A stretch of DNA of 64,000 nucleotides from Flammula alnicola. Lineage: Eukaryota > Basidiomycota > Agaricomycetes > Agaricales > Strophariaceae. Position 1 is the first letter of the stretch, and each line of letters opens with the position of its first letter. The notes under the pieces were generated by a model that was not told where the DNA came from, did not search any database, and saw nothing but the letters and a program-made list of their open reading frames with translations. Position numbers and translations under genes: made by a program. Location of the stretch: NCBI GenBank assembly GCA_015499995.1, contig JADNRV010000035.1, forward strand, positions 62,001 to 126,000, in the 5' to 3' direction. Below, piece by piece: positions 11,303-23,347 of the stretch.

Positions 11303-12465
11303 CTGTATTAGAAGCATGAGCGTCGTGGTGTTTTTCGTGAATCGAACAAGGGGGTACCGAAACCTTAGATATTACCTTATGTCGACAAAATATTTAAGGA
11401 CCTGGCGGATGACCCACCCTCCATCGTAAGCATTACATAACGATCAATACATCCTAATATAGTATATACGATCAATTTGTCATCCAAGGCGGTGCCGCGG
11501 CGCCTTGGCCGCACGCCCCGCTGCGCCGCACCATCGGAAATGCATGTTTCGCACATCCAGCCCCTCGGCACAATGTCCAAACCAATACAGTCAAGATGAT
11601 ACTATCCATAGTTAATAAGAAATGTTATAAAAAATAATAATAAACAGTACATACCCATTTTGTAACACACTTTGTGTTTTTACATTGAACTGTTCCTTCA
11701 TCAGGATGTACCTCTGTGTATGCAGTGCTTAAATCACTCCATAACACTCTATCCAGCACACAGGATTCTATTTGTCTGGGAATTAGCCTTGTAAATTGAT
11801 AGGCGCCCTCAATGTGTGCTCAAACATAAAGCTTGGCAGAAAGCCGTATGAGATTGATGCGTGATTGGGGTCATGTGACATTCCCTTTCCGGCATCATTG
11901 ACTGTAGGGTCAGCTTATATGTGGTCCCTTTGACAGTTCAAGGTGTTTGAAGGTTGCTAGACACCTCTATTGGTCGATATAACATGTAAAATATGCTATA
12001 ATGTGCCAAAAATAGCAGTATATAGTTAAATATTAAGTACACATTACAAAAAATTTAGCGGCCTGGCGGCCGACCCTCCCTACCTACATCAGGCCCGGCA
12101 TTGTAATCCCGGTACCCCCTTGGAATCGAAGGAATTTGAAGGTGGTCAGACCGTTCTTCATCAACATCGGCGTAGTCATGAATTTTCTGAGGTATCTTGG
12201 AGTGGATAGGAGGGGTATCAGGGGTGACCACAAACGATGGTGGGACGCTGCTCCGTCCGCTAGTATCGACGTCCAGCGAGACTGAACGCATTGCCAATGA
12301 TGTGAGGGTAAAGCAAGAGTGTCGGTTCGGTCATCTTTGATTTTTCTTCACATAGCAATGGCCCTGCACAGCTGCACGGATTGACAACTTCGCAGCGTTA
12401 ACCGGCGGCAATTGTAACTGTCGCTGAGACTTAATATTTGGCGAAAGAGAAGAAATAAGTACGTA
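11303..12465. other. AT-rich spacer left of the MITE
   Basis: No gene recognised. Two loosely similar GGCCTGGCGG…GACCC…CCTCC stretches at about 11398 and 12058 lie on either side of very AT-rich sequence and may be decayed repeat ends. Short minus-strand frames (11377-11580, 12055-12297) are low in confidence. Confidence 0.35.
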
Positions 12466-13119
12466 CAGTCATTCACCGGTCAATGGGTTACCCCAGTCAA
12501 TGGGTCAAAACACATTTCCGACCTCAGTTTTGAAGCAATTACCTTGATTTTTATTGCATTGTGTTCGCATATATTGTACCTATGCTGATTCAAAACCGAT
12601 AGGCTCTGAGATATCCCGATCTCTTGATAAACATGAAAAGGTATCAATGTAGCCCAAAAGTGAATTTATATCTGTGTGATCTCTGGACCAAATCTCACAA
12701 AAGAGGTAGTTTTGGGGGATAAGATTCTATAATATTCCATAAAGAACAAAATACACACATTTAAAGTTTTATCTAATGCTTCAGCAAACTAAAAATGACT
12801 GAAAGGATGAAATTGTGCTCAAAATGGATGAGAGGATGGGCGGGCCAGATTATCTCACGATTGCATCTGACCAATCGGAACAAGCAGAACCGTCCCAATT
12901 AGGTCTGACCCATTGACTGGGATAGCACTAATCTTGGCTCGCAACGTAGATAACAGGCGATATACCTTTCAACAACAAAATTTTGAGATTTTAAGTAGAT
13001 AGGACATAGCCTATAATGCATTTCCATAGATCTACCAAGTCAAAATCTCAATATTTCTAGTATGAAAAATTTCCGAGCACGATCTTTATTTGGGTGACCC
13101 ATTGACCGGTGAATGACTG
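12466..13119. mobile_element. Non-autonomous TIR element (pogo/Tc1-like MITE)
   Basis: Inverted termini begin CAGTCATTCACCGGTCAATG at 12466 and the reverse complement ends at 13119; the match runs about 27 bp with one mismatch. Both sides are flanked by TA within a TACGTA context, as expected for Tc1/mariner-pogo insertion. A second inverted pair lies inside: CCCAGTCAATGGGTCA at about 12493 and TGACCCATTGACTGGG at about 12907. The 654-bp body is AT-rich and has no transposase frame, so it must be mobilised in trans if it moves at all. Confidence 0.8.
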
Positions 13120-13183
13120 TACGTATAGAATGCCGCGAACAGCCATCTGGTGGCAGCTCACTCGGCAAGAATCTCCGACTCCG

Positions 13184-16100
13184 TCAATGTAGTGTTGTCC
13201 CCGTAGTGAGCGCCTCATACCTTCTCAATTCACGCTCCACATGCGCCTCATCTTCTTTGAGTTCTCGAGCCTTCCGTGTAGCAACCTCTTCATCTGTTTC
13301 TGGGCAAGGTTGAGTAGATGGGGGAGATGGTGTTTGCAACGAATTTCGGGCCGGAGTAGCAGGGCATTGAACACTCATCAACGACGATGAGCGTCTAACG
13401 GCGACGTTGAGAGATTGGAGCCGACTGTATCCGTGAGCGATGTTGGATGATGCGAGTTCGGAAATTGAAGATGATCGGCTCAGACCTGGCGTGGATTGGG
13501 AATCCGTTCGAGGAGCGCAAGCCCGCTCATGCTGTTTGAAACTTAACATCTAGCAGTAGCAATAAGAATCAACTTGAAAGAAATAGCTTTAAATTGAACT
13601 CACAGCTTCAAGAATCCATTGTCGGGCATTTTCTTCATCCTTCCCAGTCTCGTCATTTTCGCGGAGCCAGGTGAACTGTTGGCCAGGATTTAAAACTAAG
13701 AATAAGATGTCAGAAAGTTGACATTGAAAGGGAAATTAACTCACTCATTGCGAGGGCGTAAAGCCGTGTTTTCCTTGCCTTACCAACATATTCTTCGAGT
13801 TTTGACACTCCGAGGTCAATAAAATGCTTGAGCTCAGGGATAGTAGAGGAGAGCTTCTTCCATTTGGAGACTAAAGTCTCAAAGACCGGAAGCGCCATGG
13901 AAAGAGTTGGGGTGCGCTCAGCTGAGAGCAATTCTTGTGCAAGGTGGGCGACTTGTAATACTTGATGAATATCTTGCAGGATACTTTTCTGGAGTGGATT
14001 CAGAACCAATGAGTCCGTGATGTCTGACTGTTCTAGATCGAGAAGGAAATCGCGGATGGCCTGTAAAATAAAATGAGACTCGATGAGAGAATATGCATAA
14101 GGGAACTTACAATGTAAAGCTCGAGCACTCGGTCAATCATATTAAACGTCGAGGACCATCTTGTTTCGCAGTCACGGAGGAGCTGAACGAGACGGATCTG
14201 GTCCTTTCCGTCATCCAGCTTTCCTTTCCAATAACCCGTTTTGTTGCCTTCATCGATCTTCTTTAGTAAGGCGTGACGACGTTGTCCGGAGGAACGGCAA
14301 GATGCTACAATATTTCGACACCGTCCTACCAAATCACCTTCGAGTGCCTTGAGATACTTATCCCAATTCTCTAGCTCATCTTGGGTTGGAGGATTGCTCA
14401 TGGGAGGTTCTTCGATATACAATTCACTGACTTTCTTGAGTTCAGCGAGAACAGTTTGACACGCAATATTGATAATATGAGGAAAGCAACTGGAATTTTT
14501 ATAAGAAATAAGAAATTCCATCTATTTGATAAAAGAACTTACCGAATCCTGTTGCCGTCGTGCTCAAAAGGAATATTTCGCCTTGTCAGCTCTTTCTCCA
14601 GCTCTGCCATCATGGTATTATTATTGGAAGCATTATCCATCGTAATAGCACCGATCTGGAGGGAAACAATTCTCAGTAAAAAGGTTTAAAAAATGTGAAG
14701 TCTTCTACCTTTCCGAGGACGCCCATCTCCTCGATAATCTTGATGAATTGATGCGCGAGATTGACACCAGTGTGGCTTCCTTCAATGAAGCGGAAGGCAA
14801 CAAGCCCATTTCGCCTTCGAAGGTTCCCCTTTTCATCACGAACATAGAAATGAGATGTCACTGCCATGTACGAGTCGAGATTCGGGTCGCTCCATAAGTC
14901 ATTGGTAAAGGAAATGTGTCCTTCCGCACGTTTCATCTCCTCCACTGTTGCATCAATGCGCTTTCTGTATGCTTTGAAGATCATATCAGTCATCTTATGG
15001 CGGTGAGGAAGATCTTTATCTTCTATTTTCCCGGCGCCTAAATAGAGCATAAGGTCGCGGAACTCCTGGCATTCCACAACATGGATTGACTAGAGAATAA
15101 AGTGTTTTATTCACAGATAAAATATTGAATGAATGAAATGAACATACCTGATCATCAACAACGAGCCACCTTTGGAGAAGGTCGAGGAATTTTTCTGTTG
15201 AGAATGGTTCGTCATTGGAAAGGGACGAGGATGGATTGTTTGAAAGTTCCGAATTCTTGAGGCCCTTGATGCGAACCGTAGTTTCATAGGTATCACCGTG
15301 AAATTTCTTGAGGTGGTCGCGGTAGCACTGAGTCATGCCATCTTTAACTCTCCACACCTTCCATTTGTCACTTTAGCAAATATTTGAGTGAGTTTCTATC
15401 TTTGTAAAATAAGAAGATGGAAAGAATTCTTACGTGCAAAGTTTACAACCGACATATAAGGTTGATGGTTTGTAAGTAAGAGTCGGTTCGTCCGTCGGTT
15501 TTGCCATTGGCTCTTCGCTGGTCTCGAGAGCACGCAAAAAATACCATACATCGGTTGCTGTTGCAGGAAGATCTTGGTATCGACGTGTAGACTTCTTGCT
15601 CGAGGCAGGATTGGATGGAGGGATAGTGGTTGGTCCAGACGACTCAACAACCGCTTTAAGAATAATGTTTCCATGTCAGCTATTCAAATAAACCTGTCAA
15701 ATTGAAATGAACTTACTGGCATCGTTAGGATCACGATTTTCGACATCTTCCTCGACAGAGGCAGTGGATGTTGGTGGACCGACACCACAGTGCGGCGAAG
15801 GCGCAATAGATTCCAATGTTTCGGCGCTTGTTTGCTTTGTGCGCTTGTTACTCCCGGCCCGTCCGCCGGCTGTCCGCTTCCTTTTGGGTCGTGTTGTGCT
15901 ACCAGATCCTGAGTTTGTTGCAATGCCATTCGGGTTGAGCACGGGCGGATGACTGAGCATAGCCATTTGTGGATATGAAGCATTGCCAGAATAGTAAGGA
16001 TGCATGTGAGGAGGGAAAGGATGCGGAAAAAAGCCTCCAGAGTTGTCAGGAGGACCAGATTGCTGAGATGGATACACCAGGTGAGCAGCTGGAGCGATTT

Positions 16101-16296
16101 GGGGGTGGTACATCGCCCCAGGGTATGCATACAGTTGTGCAGGAGGTGGAATAGCATTCTGAGGCCCAGTAAATGAGGATTGGGAAGCCGAAGGTAAGGC
16201 TTCCTGGGAGTAATTCTGAGAAGGAGAGGTAAGATCAGAGTCAGGATGAGAAGGATCAGTCTCATTGAGAAGCTGGTATTCAGCATCCCAATCCAT
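13184..16296 (-). CDS. hAT transposase lacking the C-terminal dimerisation region
   Basis: A multi-exon gene filling the hAT element. The order is a Pro/Tyr-rich N-terminus (MDWDAEYQLLNETDPSHPD…), a basic stretch (RPKRKRTAGGRAGSNKRTK), a BED-like zinc finger (CKLC … HLKKFHGDTY, split by an intron), then the RNase H-like core with the first acidic residue in ISFTNDLWSDPNLDSY and the second in IGAITMDNASNNN, followed by CRSSGQRRHALLKK and LLRDCETRWSSTFNMIDR. Introns near 15660-15713, 15371-15433, 15091-15147, 14658-14705, about 14060-14110, 13693-13742 and 13550-13602 restore the frame. After …VERELRRYEALTTG the frame runs straight through the TIR to a stop in the target duplication. The hAT C-terminal domain (…SSVPSERxFS…), which supplies dimerisation and the catalytic Glu, is absent, so the protein is probably not an active transposase. 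Confidence 0.85.
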
Positions 16297-16722
16297 AGTA
16301 TAAGAGTGTGTTAACTTTCAGCAGAGAAAAGTGGGCGATGTTTTGAAAATGCGACCCAAGAGACTCATTTATACCTTTCCTAAAAGACCCTTTTCAAACC
16401 CTTCTCAAAATCCATCGTACGATGCAAATGCAGTTTCAGAAAAATCAGAAAATATATTGAGGTACAGATATCTATCGGCGGCCGGTTTACTGCCCCAAAA
16501 GTGAAAGAGGGGACTGAGGAGTAGGAGCACGAAGCTTTAACGCTCAGAAACGCGTTCAGGGCGCGCGCGCGGCCGCATCACGTGCATGTTTTGATGGACC
16601 TCGTGTGACCTCGGCGAGGTGACCTCGAACCACCTCGTTGTCAACGAGGTGACCCGAGGTGCCCTGATTTCGAGGCGAGGCGAGTTTCACCTCGAGGTCA
16701 CCTCGCTCCGGGGACAACACTA
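13190..16722 (-). mobile_element. hAT-superfamily DNA transposon with TIRs and 8-bp TSD
   Basis: Inverted termini TAGTGTTGTCCCCG occur at 13190 and, as the reverse complement, ending at 16722. The octamer CGTCAATG flanks both ends exactly (13182-13189 and 16723-16730), the 8-bp target duplication characteristic of hAT elements. The element is 3533 bp and contains a spliced minus-strand transposase gene. Its right end carries a dense ACCTCG/CGAGGT array. Sharp ends and perfect target duplication indicate a recent insertion. Confidence 0.92.
16586..16714. repeat. Subterminal ACCTCG/CGAGGT array of the hAT element
   Basis: Roughly a dozen copies of ACCTCG or its complement CGAGGT are packed into about 130 bp next to the right TIR, several as GAGGTGACC pairs able to form hairpins. 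hAT transposases bind short subterminal repeats, so this is a plausible binding array. The left end does not show a comparable density. Confidence 0.7.
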
Positions 16723-16991
16723 CGTCAATGACACACGGCACAACTGATCCTTTAAAACGACATCTGGCATTCTAAACCTCCTATTTTAATAATTCAACTT
16801 GGTCCGACTTCCTATTAGCAATGTATTTGAAGCTCTGAAGCCTCACAGACAATCCCACAAATCCTGTCCGTGTGAAGGATAACATTCACCATGGCAACGC
16901 CAGCCATACTGCATTGTCAGCACGGATATTACAGGCGACAAATTACAGGTAACATATACCGTGGTCCGTCACGGTGGTCGTCCAGCTCCCC

Positions 16992-18476
16992 ATGTCGCAG
17001 AAGCCTGCGCACCACCTCGAGTCTAGTGGATTCCAGAATCCGTGGCCAGCAAGAGCTACCTTGCTCGATTCCCTCGCGACAATCTTGCGAATACCTCTCA
17101 GCAAAGCTCGACCATTCGAAACACCTGTGGAACCTGCTAAAACTGTTGCATGCAATTTTGAATCTTACAACTCACACGAGGAGAGGAAAGCCAAATCTAT
17201 TGGTGCGACGTGGTTGGGACATGCTGTAAGTCAACCTTTCCGGCCGTTTGTTTGGAGTCATTTTACGATCTCAGTTCCATAGGGGTTCCTCGTTCAACTA
17301 CCACGATTGAACGAACCCGATGCAAGGCCCATTCGTATTATCTTCGACCCAATATTCGCCGAACGAGCCTCACCCTCAAATAGGTTCGGTCCTCGACGGT
17401 ATCTTCCAACTCCATGTGAGGTGAAGGATCTTCCTGGAGTAGACTTCGTTGTAATATCACACAACCAGTGCGTTTCAATTCCCTGAAAATTTCGGACGTG
17501 TATCGCTCAAGCTGGAAAGCTAGCTATGACCACCTCGACATTGAATGTCTCCGCCAAATCTGCTCCCTTTGGACACAGGTCCAGTTCCTGGTCCCGTTGG
17601 GTGTTAAGAACACATTGAATATCGAACTCATCTTAGGAGAACATAGAATACGCGAGATGGACTGGTGGGACAGCGTCTCCTTTCCAAGCCCTGGAGAGCC
17701 TACATCGAGCACGACGGTAGAGTTCGTTTGCACACCCGCGCAGCATAATAGCGGTTGGTTAAACTCTACTCAATTAAATATAACCCTCCTGACATCTCAT
17801 TATCTTATTTTGTCTGTAGGCAGAGGTCTATTAGATCAGCGGAAATCTCTTTGGGCAAGCTGGGTCGTCCGACAGCTCCCTTCTATTTCTTCATCTTCAC
17901 ACGACGTCCCACCTCTCGCGTCAATTTATTTCGCTGGGTGCGTTCTCTCACTTTAACGATTCCCGTAGTAAACTCTGACTTCCATCGTTCTTGTTGGATT
18001 GCAGTGATACGGGCTACTCGACAGCCGACGGCCCTTGCCCCGCATTCAAAGAAATAGGAAACAAGTATGGGCCTTTCGATCTTGCAATGATCCCCATCTG
18101 GCGCGGTGCATCGCTCTCTATTCTCGGTCGTATGGGGTTCAGGGTGCGTTTTCCGAAATAATTTCTTATTCCGCAACTCACTCTTAACTTCCGCGTAAAG
18201 CTCACGCCCTCTGCAACTGAAACCCTGTTATCCACTCTTCACGCATCTCCCTCGGATGCGATAGACGTTGCACGAGATGTAAGAGCCAAACACTCTATCG
18301 CGATGCATTTTGGGACGTTCTGCGGCAGTGAAGACGAGGCGAAAGAGCCGCTGGTCTTGCTTGTGGAAATCTTACAAGCGAAAGGCCTGACGTGGATACC
18401 GAAAGGTAGAGGGATATGGGATGAAGAGGGGTTCGGCGCCCTCGATGTCGGAGAGACGGTGTTTATTCCTGTGTAG
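16992..18476 (+). CDS. NAPE-PLD-like metallo-beta-lactamase-fold phospholipase
   Basis: Seven exons join without a break; introns at 17226-17282, 17468-17523, about 17752-17819, 17940-18003 and 18145-18200 were placed with confidence. The protein starts MSQKPAHHLESSGFQNPWP, then ATWLGHA|GFLVQLP, GPRRYLPTPCEVKDLPGVDF, and the metal-binding HxHxDH motif in SHNHYDHLD (assembled across an intron). Later ligands appear in CTPAQHNSGRG, YFAGDTGYS and a C-terminal AMHFGTF. This is the NAPE-hydrolysing phospholipase D family (yeast Fmp30), zinc enzymes that release N-acylethanolamines; Fmp30 is mitochondrial. ATG 16992 gives the conserved KPAHH…GFQNPWP start; the GTG-opened extension upstream is not needed. 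The gene sits head-to-tail with the NLR gene 217 bp downstream; no functional link is implied by sequence alone. Confidence 0.88.
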
Positions 18477-18692
18477 AACGCTGGTCGCAGAATAGACCTT
18501 GAAGAATATCTTGAAGCCGTCCTTTGACACGTGTTCACCTTGCTTACGAGGCATGTCCGAGTGACTTCGGCAGGCTTCAGCATGTTTCCCACAGAACTCG
18601 AAACAGCAGTGCGTGGTTGCAGCAGTTATCTTGTGCGTTATGAGTGCTTATACCCCCACCTTGAAGTGTCTATTTCACAATTCTCGAGTAAC

Positions 18693-21070
18693 ATGGCGAT
18701 GTTTGATCAGGCACGAAGATTTACTATCTCAGGTGGTACATTTACTGTCGTGCAAGGCGATTTCAATCTAAATGCTATGGCGGACCCTATGCAAAGAGGT
18801 ACGTGTGGATAGTTTCAGTATTCTCCAAGGCCTTTTCTGATTTCTGCCGATCCGTGGTAGGGATGGACATACTCCGCCAACACATTGTGCCTGGCGCCTT
18901 TCATAATTCCGATGAACGCTACGATGCCCCAACATGTCATCCACACACTCGGGAAGTCGTTCTGACGACGATCATGGATTGGCTTCAAGACCCCAAGAAT
19001 TTGCATCTCTTTTTATGGCTTTACGGTCCTGCAGGGTCTGGCAAATCCTCCATCGCGCAGACCATCGCAAATATGTGCCATCAAGCCGGAATCTTGCTCG
19101 CTACTTTCTTCTTCTCCCGCAGCGCGTCCGGTCGCAACGACAAGACCCATCTCATACCAACAATCGCATACCAGCTCACCTTATCCATTCCTGCCGTAGC
19201 CTACCACGTTGCGAGAATTATCAACGAAGACCCTTTGATCTTTTCTCGGGCGCTTACTATCCAGATCCAGTCGCTCATAATCGATCCTCTGAATCAACTT
19301 GCAGCTCTGCCCAGAGTCCAGGAAAGCCTTAGAAGACGAAAGAGGCTCATTATCATCGATGGCTTGGACGAATGCGCCGATGCCAAATCTCATCGCTACA
19401 TACTCGACGCTCTCTCTTACTCCGCCCGCCAGCTGATATTCCCCATTCACTTCCTCATAGCCAGTCGCCCGGAGCAACACGTTCGCGATGCTTACAATGT
19501 TGGAGATTTGAGCTCGCAGACTATGACTCTGCCGCTGGATAATACTTACCGCCCTGATGACGACATTAGAGCATTTCTAGAATCAAAATTTGACGAGATC
19601 AAAGAAAGACATCCCTCGAGACAGGATCTCCCCGCTGACTGGCCCAAGAGGCAGGACCTCGAGAAACTGGTCGAAAATTCCTCTGGGCAATTTATCTACG
19701 CAGCTACAGTCATGAAGTATATCGAATCTCCTCAACATTGGCCGACCGAGAGACTTGACATTATCCTTGGGGTATTGTCTCCTGGGAAGGACACTCCTTT
19801 TGCGGAGTTAGATGCAGTATATCATCATATCCTCTCATCAGTGAAAAACGTCTCACAAGTTCTCGAGATATTATATTTCATCATGAAGGATTGCGCTCCT
19901 CCGCCATCTCGAGAACAAGGTGTATTTGGCTATACGTGGGGAGACGTGCAAATCATACTAAGTGATATGCATGCCTTAGTCCATGTGCCGGAGGACGCTG
20001 GTGCGATTCGACCTCATCATGCCTCCTTGAATGACTTTCTTCAGGATCGAACTCGATCCAAGGAGTTTTTCCTTTACTCTCCGGAGATGCATGCAAACTA
20101 TGCAAGGCGCTGGATCAAATACTTTATGGGACAACCTTATGCCGATTGTATGTCTAGATCGCGGTTTTTATGGGTAACTTATGGCGCTAATCCCTTTCCG
20201 AAGACCCACATGCCAAGTACAAGGCCTTGGAGATCTTCGTACAACACTGCGAAAACTCCTATCTTACTAAGGAGCTCACGGAGGACTTGTATTGCTTCGA
20301 CGTCGTCGCCCATATAGAATTTGCTCATCCCGTTCTCGACCTCGACTTTCGGAACTTCGTGCTTTTAAGAAGCTTTTTTAGATCCATTGGGAGTCAGGTG
20401 CGATCCCTTCCAGAGATTTTATATTTATATTTTCCACTGAATACAATTTTCTATTAGGAGGACTTGAAGCGCCACCAGCTGGGTTATTTTGATAGATGGT
20501 TCACAGAACACCTCTCCAAATATTCCGACGACACTCGCTCCCATTTGACTACAGCTCTCACCTTCCCCTCGATTTTTCCCCAATGTTCCATGCAGTTGTA
20601 CTATGGGGTATTCTCATACAAGAAAAATCCAATCGAAGTCGAGGCGATAAAAACCCTTTTTTACGAGCTATGGAATTTCATACATAGATTTGATGCCGAT
20701 GATTGGGACGCATTTTCATCCCTGGCGTTTGACTTCCTCGATGACGCATCGCGATCTCGGAGTGACTATGTAGACGGAGATAAGTATACCGCCTTTTCGC
20801 GCCATATGGCTGATTGCCTTTTCAACAGGTGAGCTCCTGTGATTTTAGCTGAAGTTACGAGGAATTAAAATCAAACTCTTTAGTAAAGGTCGCGAGGCCG
20901 CTTTACTTTTCCTTCCAGAAAGTCTTCCTAAGGCTTCAAGGGACGCAGAATTAGCGCTACTCTTGCGGGATAGCTCACTTTACTTCGGACATGGCTCCAC
21001 CAGGTCCGACGTCTACAGGGAGAAAGTTAAAAAGCTGGTGATGGGTGGTTTGGCATACATAAAGGTATGA
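18693..21070 (+). CDS. NACHT-domain NLR-type protein
   Basis: Five exons: 18693-18798, 18861-20149, 20204-20397, 20458-20828 and 20884-21070. Exon 1 encodes MAMFDQARRFTISGGTFTVV, the short N-terminal motif common in Agaricomycete NLRs. Exon 2 carries the NACHT NTPase: Walker A GPAGSGKSS near residue 80, Walker B LIIIDGLDECAD about 100 residues later, sensor-like IASRPEQ, and a winged-helix region ending HASLNDFLQD. No ankyrin, TPR or WD repeats follow; the last exons give an alpha-helical tail (about 250 residues) of unknown fold. Such proteins are thought to sense non-self or pathogens and trigger programmed responses, but this member's trigger is unknown. The frame is clean throughout. The terminal exon could be spliced further instead of stopping at the TGA at 21068. 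Confidence 0.88.
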
Positions 21071-22125
21071 TTAAATGTGTTTACCAAGTCTTATGCGTTT
21101 CTTCTTAATTCTTCGTCGAGCCTTATAGAGATGTGACATACCTATCCTGGCTCATTCGTATCATCCGGATCACGACATTTGCATCATGTGCGACTCGACG
21201 AGGAGAACTACCTGCCCCGGCAGTTGGGACCCTGATGTTTAGGAAGAGAGATGCATAAGATGCAACAGGTAGATTTTCATAGAGTACGACGGAATGCATA
21301 GAAGGGGGTGCTCGAGTCCGATTAGATATTTTTGGTCAAATCTTGAATTACTACCCCGTTTTGCTTTGGCGCTCGTAGATCAAGCCACTAGCGCTCTCGC
21401 AGCGTGCTAAACGATGGCATTGTGGTGCTGGTCGACGTTAGAAAATTTAAACTCGCTCTCTTGACATCTCTCCTTTTTAACTTTCTGGCAATTACTGCGA
21501 CAGGTTTTCAATGACGCTGCATTATGTTTCCGAGAGCTTCACGATAAAATGACACAGCAGCCTTGCAATCACCCAGAAATGCGATTGCTGAGCACTGAAT
21601 CTGAATCCTGATTAATCTGAGAGTCGATATCGTTGTAGGTTGCACCACCAGCACGGATAAATGCATCTGCGCAGCCGTGAAGCCCAAGGTAAAGCGTTCA
21701 GCCTGAGGGTAGAAACATCAATTAATTCCTTAAACAACAGGGGCGTAATATAAATCTCACAATATACCGGCGCTTAACAGTAGTGTTTATTTTCGTGCCC
21801 CCCCCAAAAAAAAAAACAGGACTCCGGCTGCCGTCTTGTATAAACACATCCCATTTTATATCACGAGAAAAGCTTTATCTATGATTTCCCTAAACAAAAT
21901 AGGGTGCTCGGCGATAAAAGTACGCGATCCGCCTTAATAGAGAAAGGTAGGACTAGTCCAGACTAGTCCTAGAACTGACCTTAGGCTTGGATAAAGACGC
22001 CTTCGTGAAGCTGGAATGCGTCATCAAACAAGATGGACACCATAACCACATAAGTATGTAAGTACGAAGCAATGCTAAAATACAAGGGCCGAAAACAAGA
22101 TGCATCACAATAAAGATATAGGCAC
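21071..22125. other. Intergenic, convergent
   Basis: About 1 kb between the NLR gene and the minus-strand membrane gene. It contains a C7A11-type homopolymer junction at about 21801-21819 and no convincing frame. Nothing else was recognised. Confidence 0.4.
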
Positions 22126-23347
22126 TCAGCGGACAGCAACGTAAAGACCATCAACGGCGACGTTCGCCTGCCAGATTCCTATTTTCCTGATGGCACGTAA
22201 CACTGCAGGTGCGGGTAGTATCAAGATAAATGTAGGAAGGCCAAGGGCTATGATGCCTAGGGATATAATGAGGGTGATAGCTGGCTTGATGACGAGGAAG
22301 TAGAAGAGTGCTTGGTAGGAAGTTGGGTCTGTGAACTGAGTTTTGCAAGTAGGTTATTTTAAGCGAGGGACATTTAGATGGGACATGACGTACCATAGCA
22401 TAGGTATTCTTGTAGAAGGACTTTTCGCGGATGAATCCACCCCTCAGTTGAGTTTGGCCGGACTCGAGTTCTTCGGTCGTTGGTAGCCGATAACGCGTGA
22501 ATATGGGACGGGGAGGGTATGGTGGGGCATGCGCTAACGGGGAATGAAAGCGGATTTGGAGCGCGAGTTCGCCACGTGAGAAGACTCTGGCCCCCAGTAG
22601 GTCAAAGAAACAGAGGACAGCGCCAAGAGGAAGGGCAACCAGAAGTGTTGTTCCGGTCTGTCAGTGGAGATAAGGTGAGATGTAAGTTCGAAGTGAAAGG
22701 AAACGCACCACTGTGAACACAAACAGGTATATCCATGCTACCAGTCCGTAGGGAAAGTTCACCACCAGTAAGTGGAATAACGACTTGTAGTATACCATGA
22801 CACCCAATGGGCGGAAGTATCTTCGCCATGCTGCGCGCGAGAAGAAGCCTGTGCCTTGCCTCTGCGACGAAAGCACCGACCTGGTGCCATCCCTCAACGA
22901 TATTTGCTGGCTATCATCCACCCCATTCCCAAAACTACCTTCGTCCTCCGTTTGAAACAGTGAGAGAACAGTTTGCGCCAAAGACGGTGTCGCCGACGTT
23001 GTGCTCGTGGACGAAAGGGCACGCGGTCTACCTGTCACTCCTTGGTACTGACGGGTATATGAACCACGGGTTGGTAAGAAAGGTGTCGATTCCATAGGCT
23101 CTCCGTCGTCTTCATCGGTATAGGGTGATAACTGGGTGTCGAGGTCTGTCTGCGTCTCCCCCGACGATGTCTGGATATGCTGGGAAGTCTGTATTCGTCC
23201 ATGCTGTCCCCTATGGGTGCGAGGTATCCGCGAGCGTCGCTCCCTGGATGGATACGGTGGTGGAGGGTCGGCCATGGCGGCGTCGCAAGTGTCTAGGAGC
23301 GGCGTAGAAGAGGCTTCTGTGGTAATAGCCATGGACGCAAGAAGCAA
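22126..23347 (-). CDS. Predicted four-helix membrane protein (sensor-domain-like)
   Basis: Three exons, 22709-23347, 22394-22657 and 22126-22335, with introns of 51 and 58 nt, all phase 0, giving about 370 residues. The N-terminal 180 residues are polar and disordered (ADPPPPYPSRERRSR, SSTSTTSATPS). Hydrophobic segments follow: SLFHLLVVNFPYGLVAWIYL, TTLLVALPLGAVLCFFDLLG, LFYFLVIKPAITLIISLGII and ALGLPTFILILPAPAVLRA. The arrangement, with its paired helices around an F-x-GELALQIRFH segment, recalls the putative sensor domain of bacterial membrane proteins, but I would not assign a function. The start could be M1 (23347), M6 (23332) or the Met before ADPPPPYPSR (23275). Confidence 0.75.
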
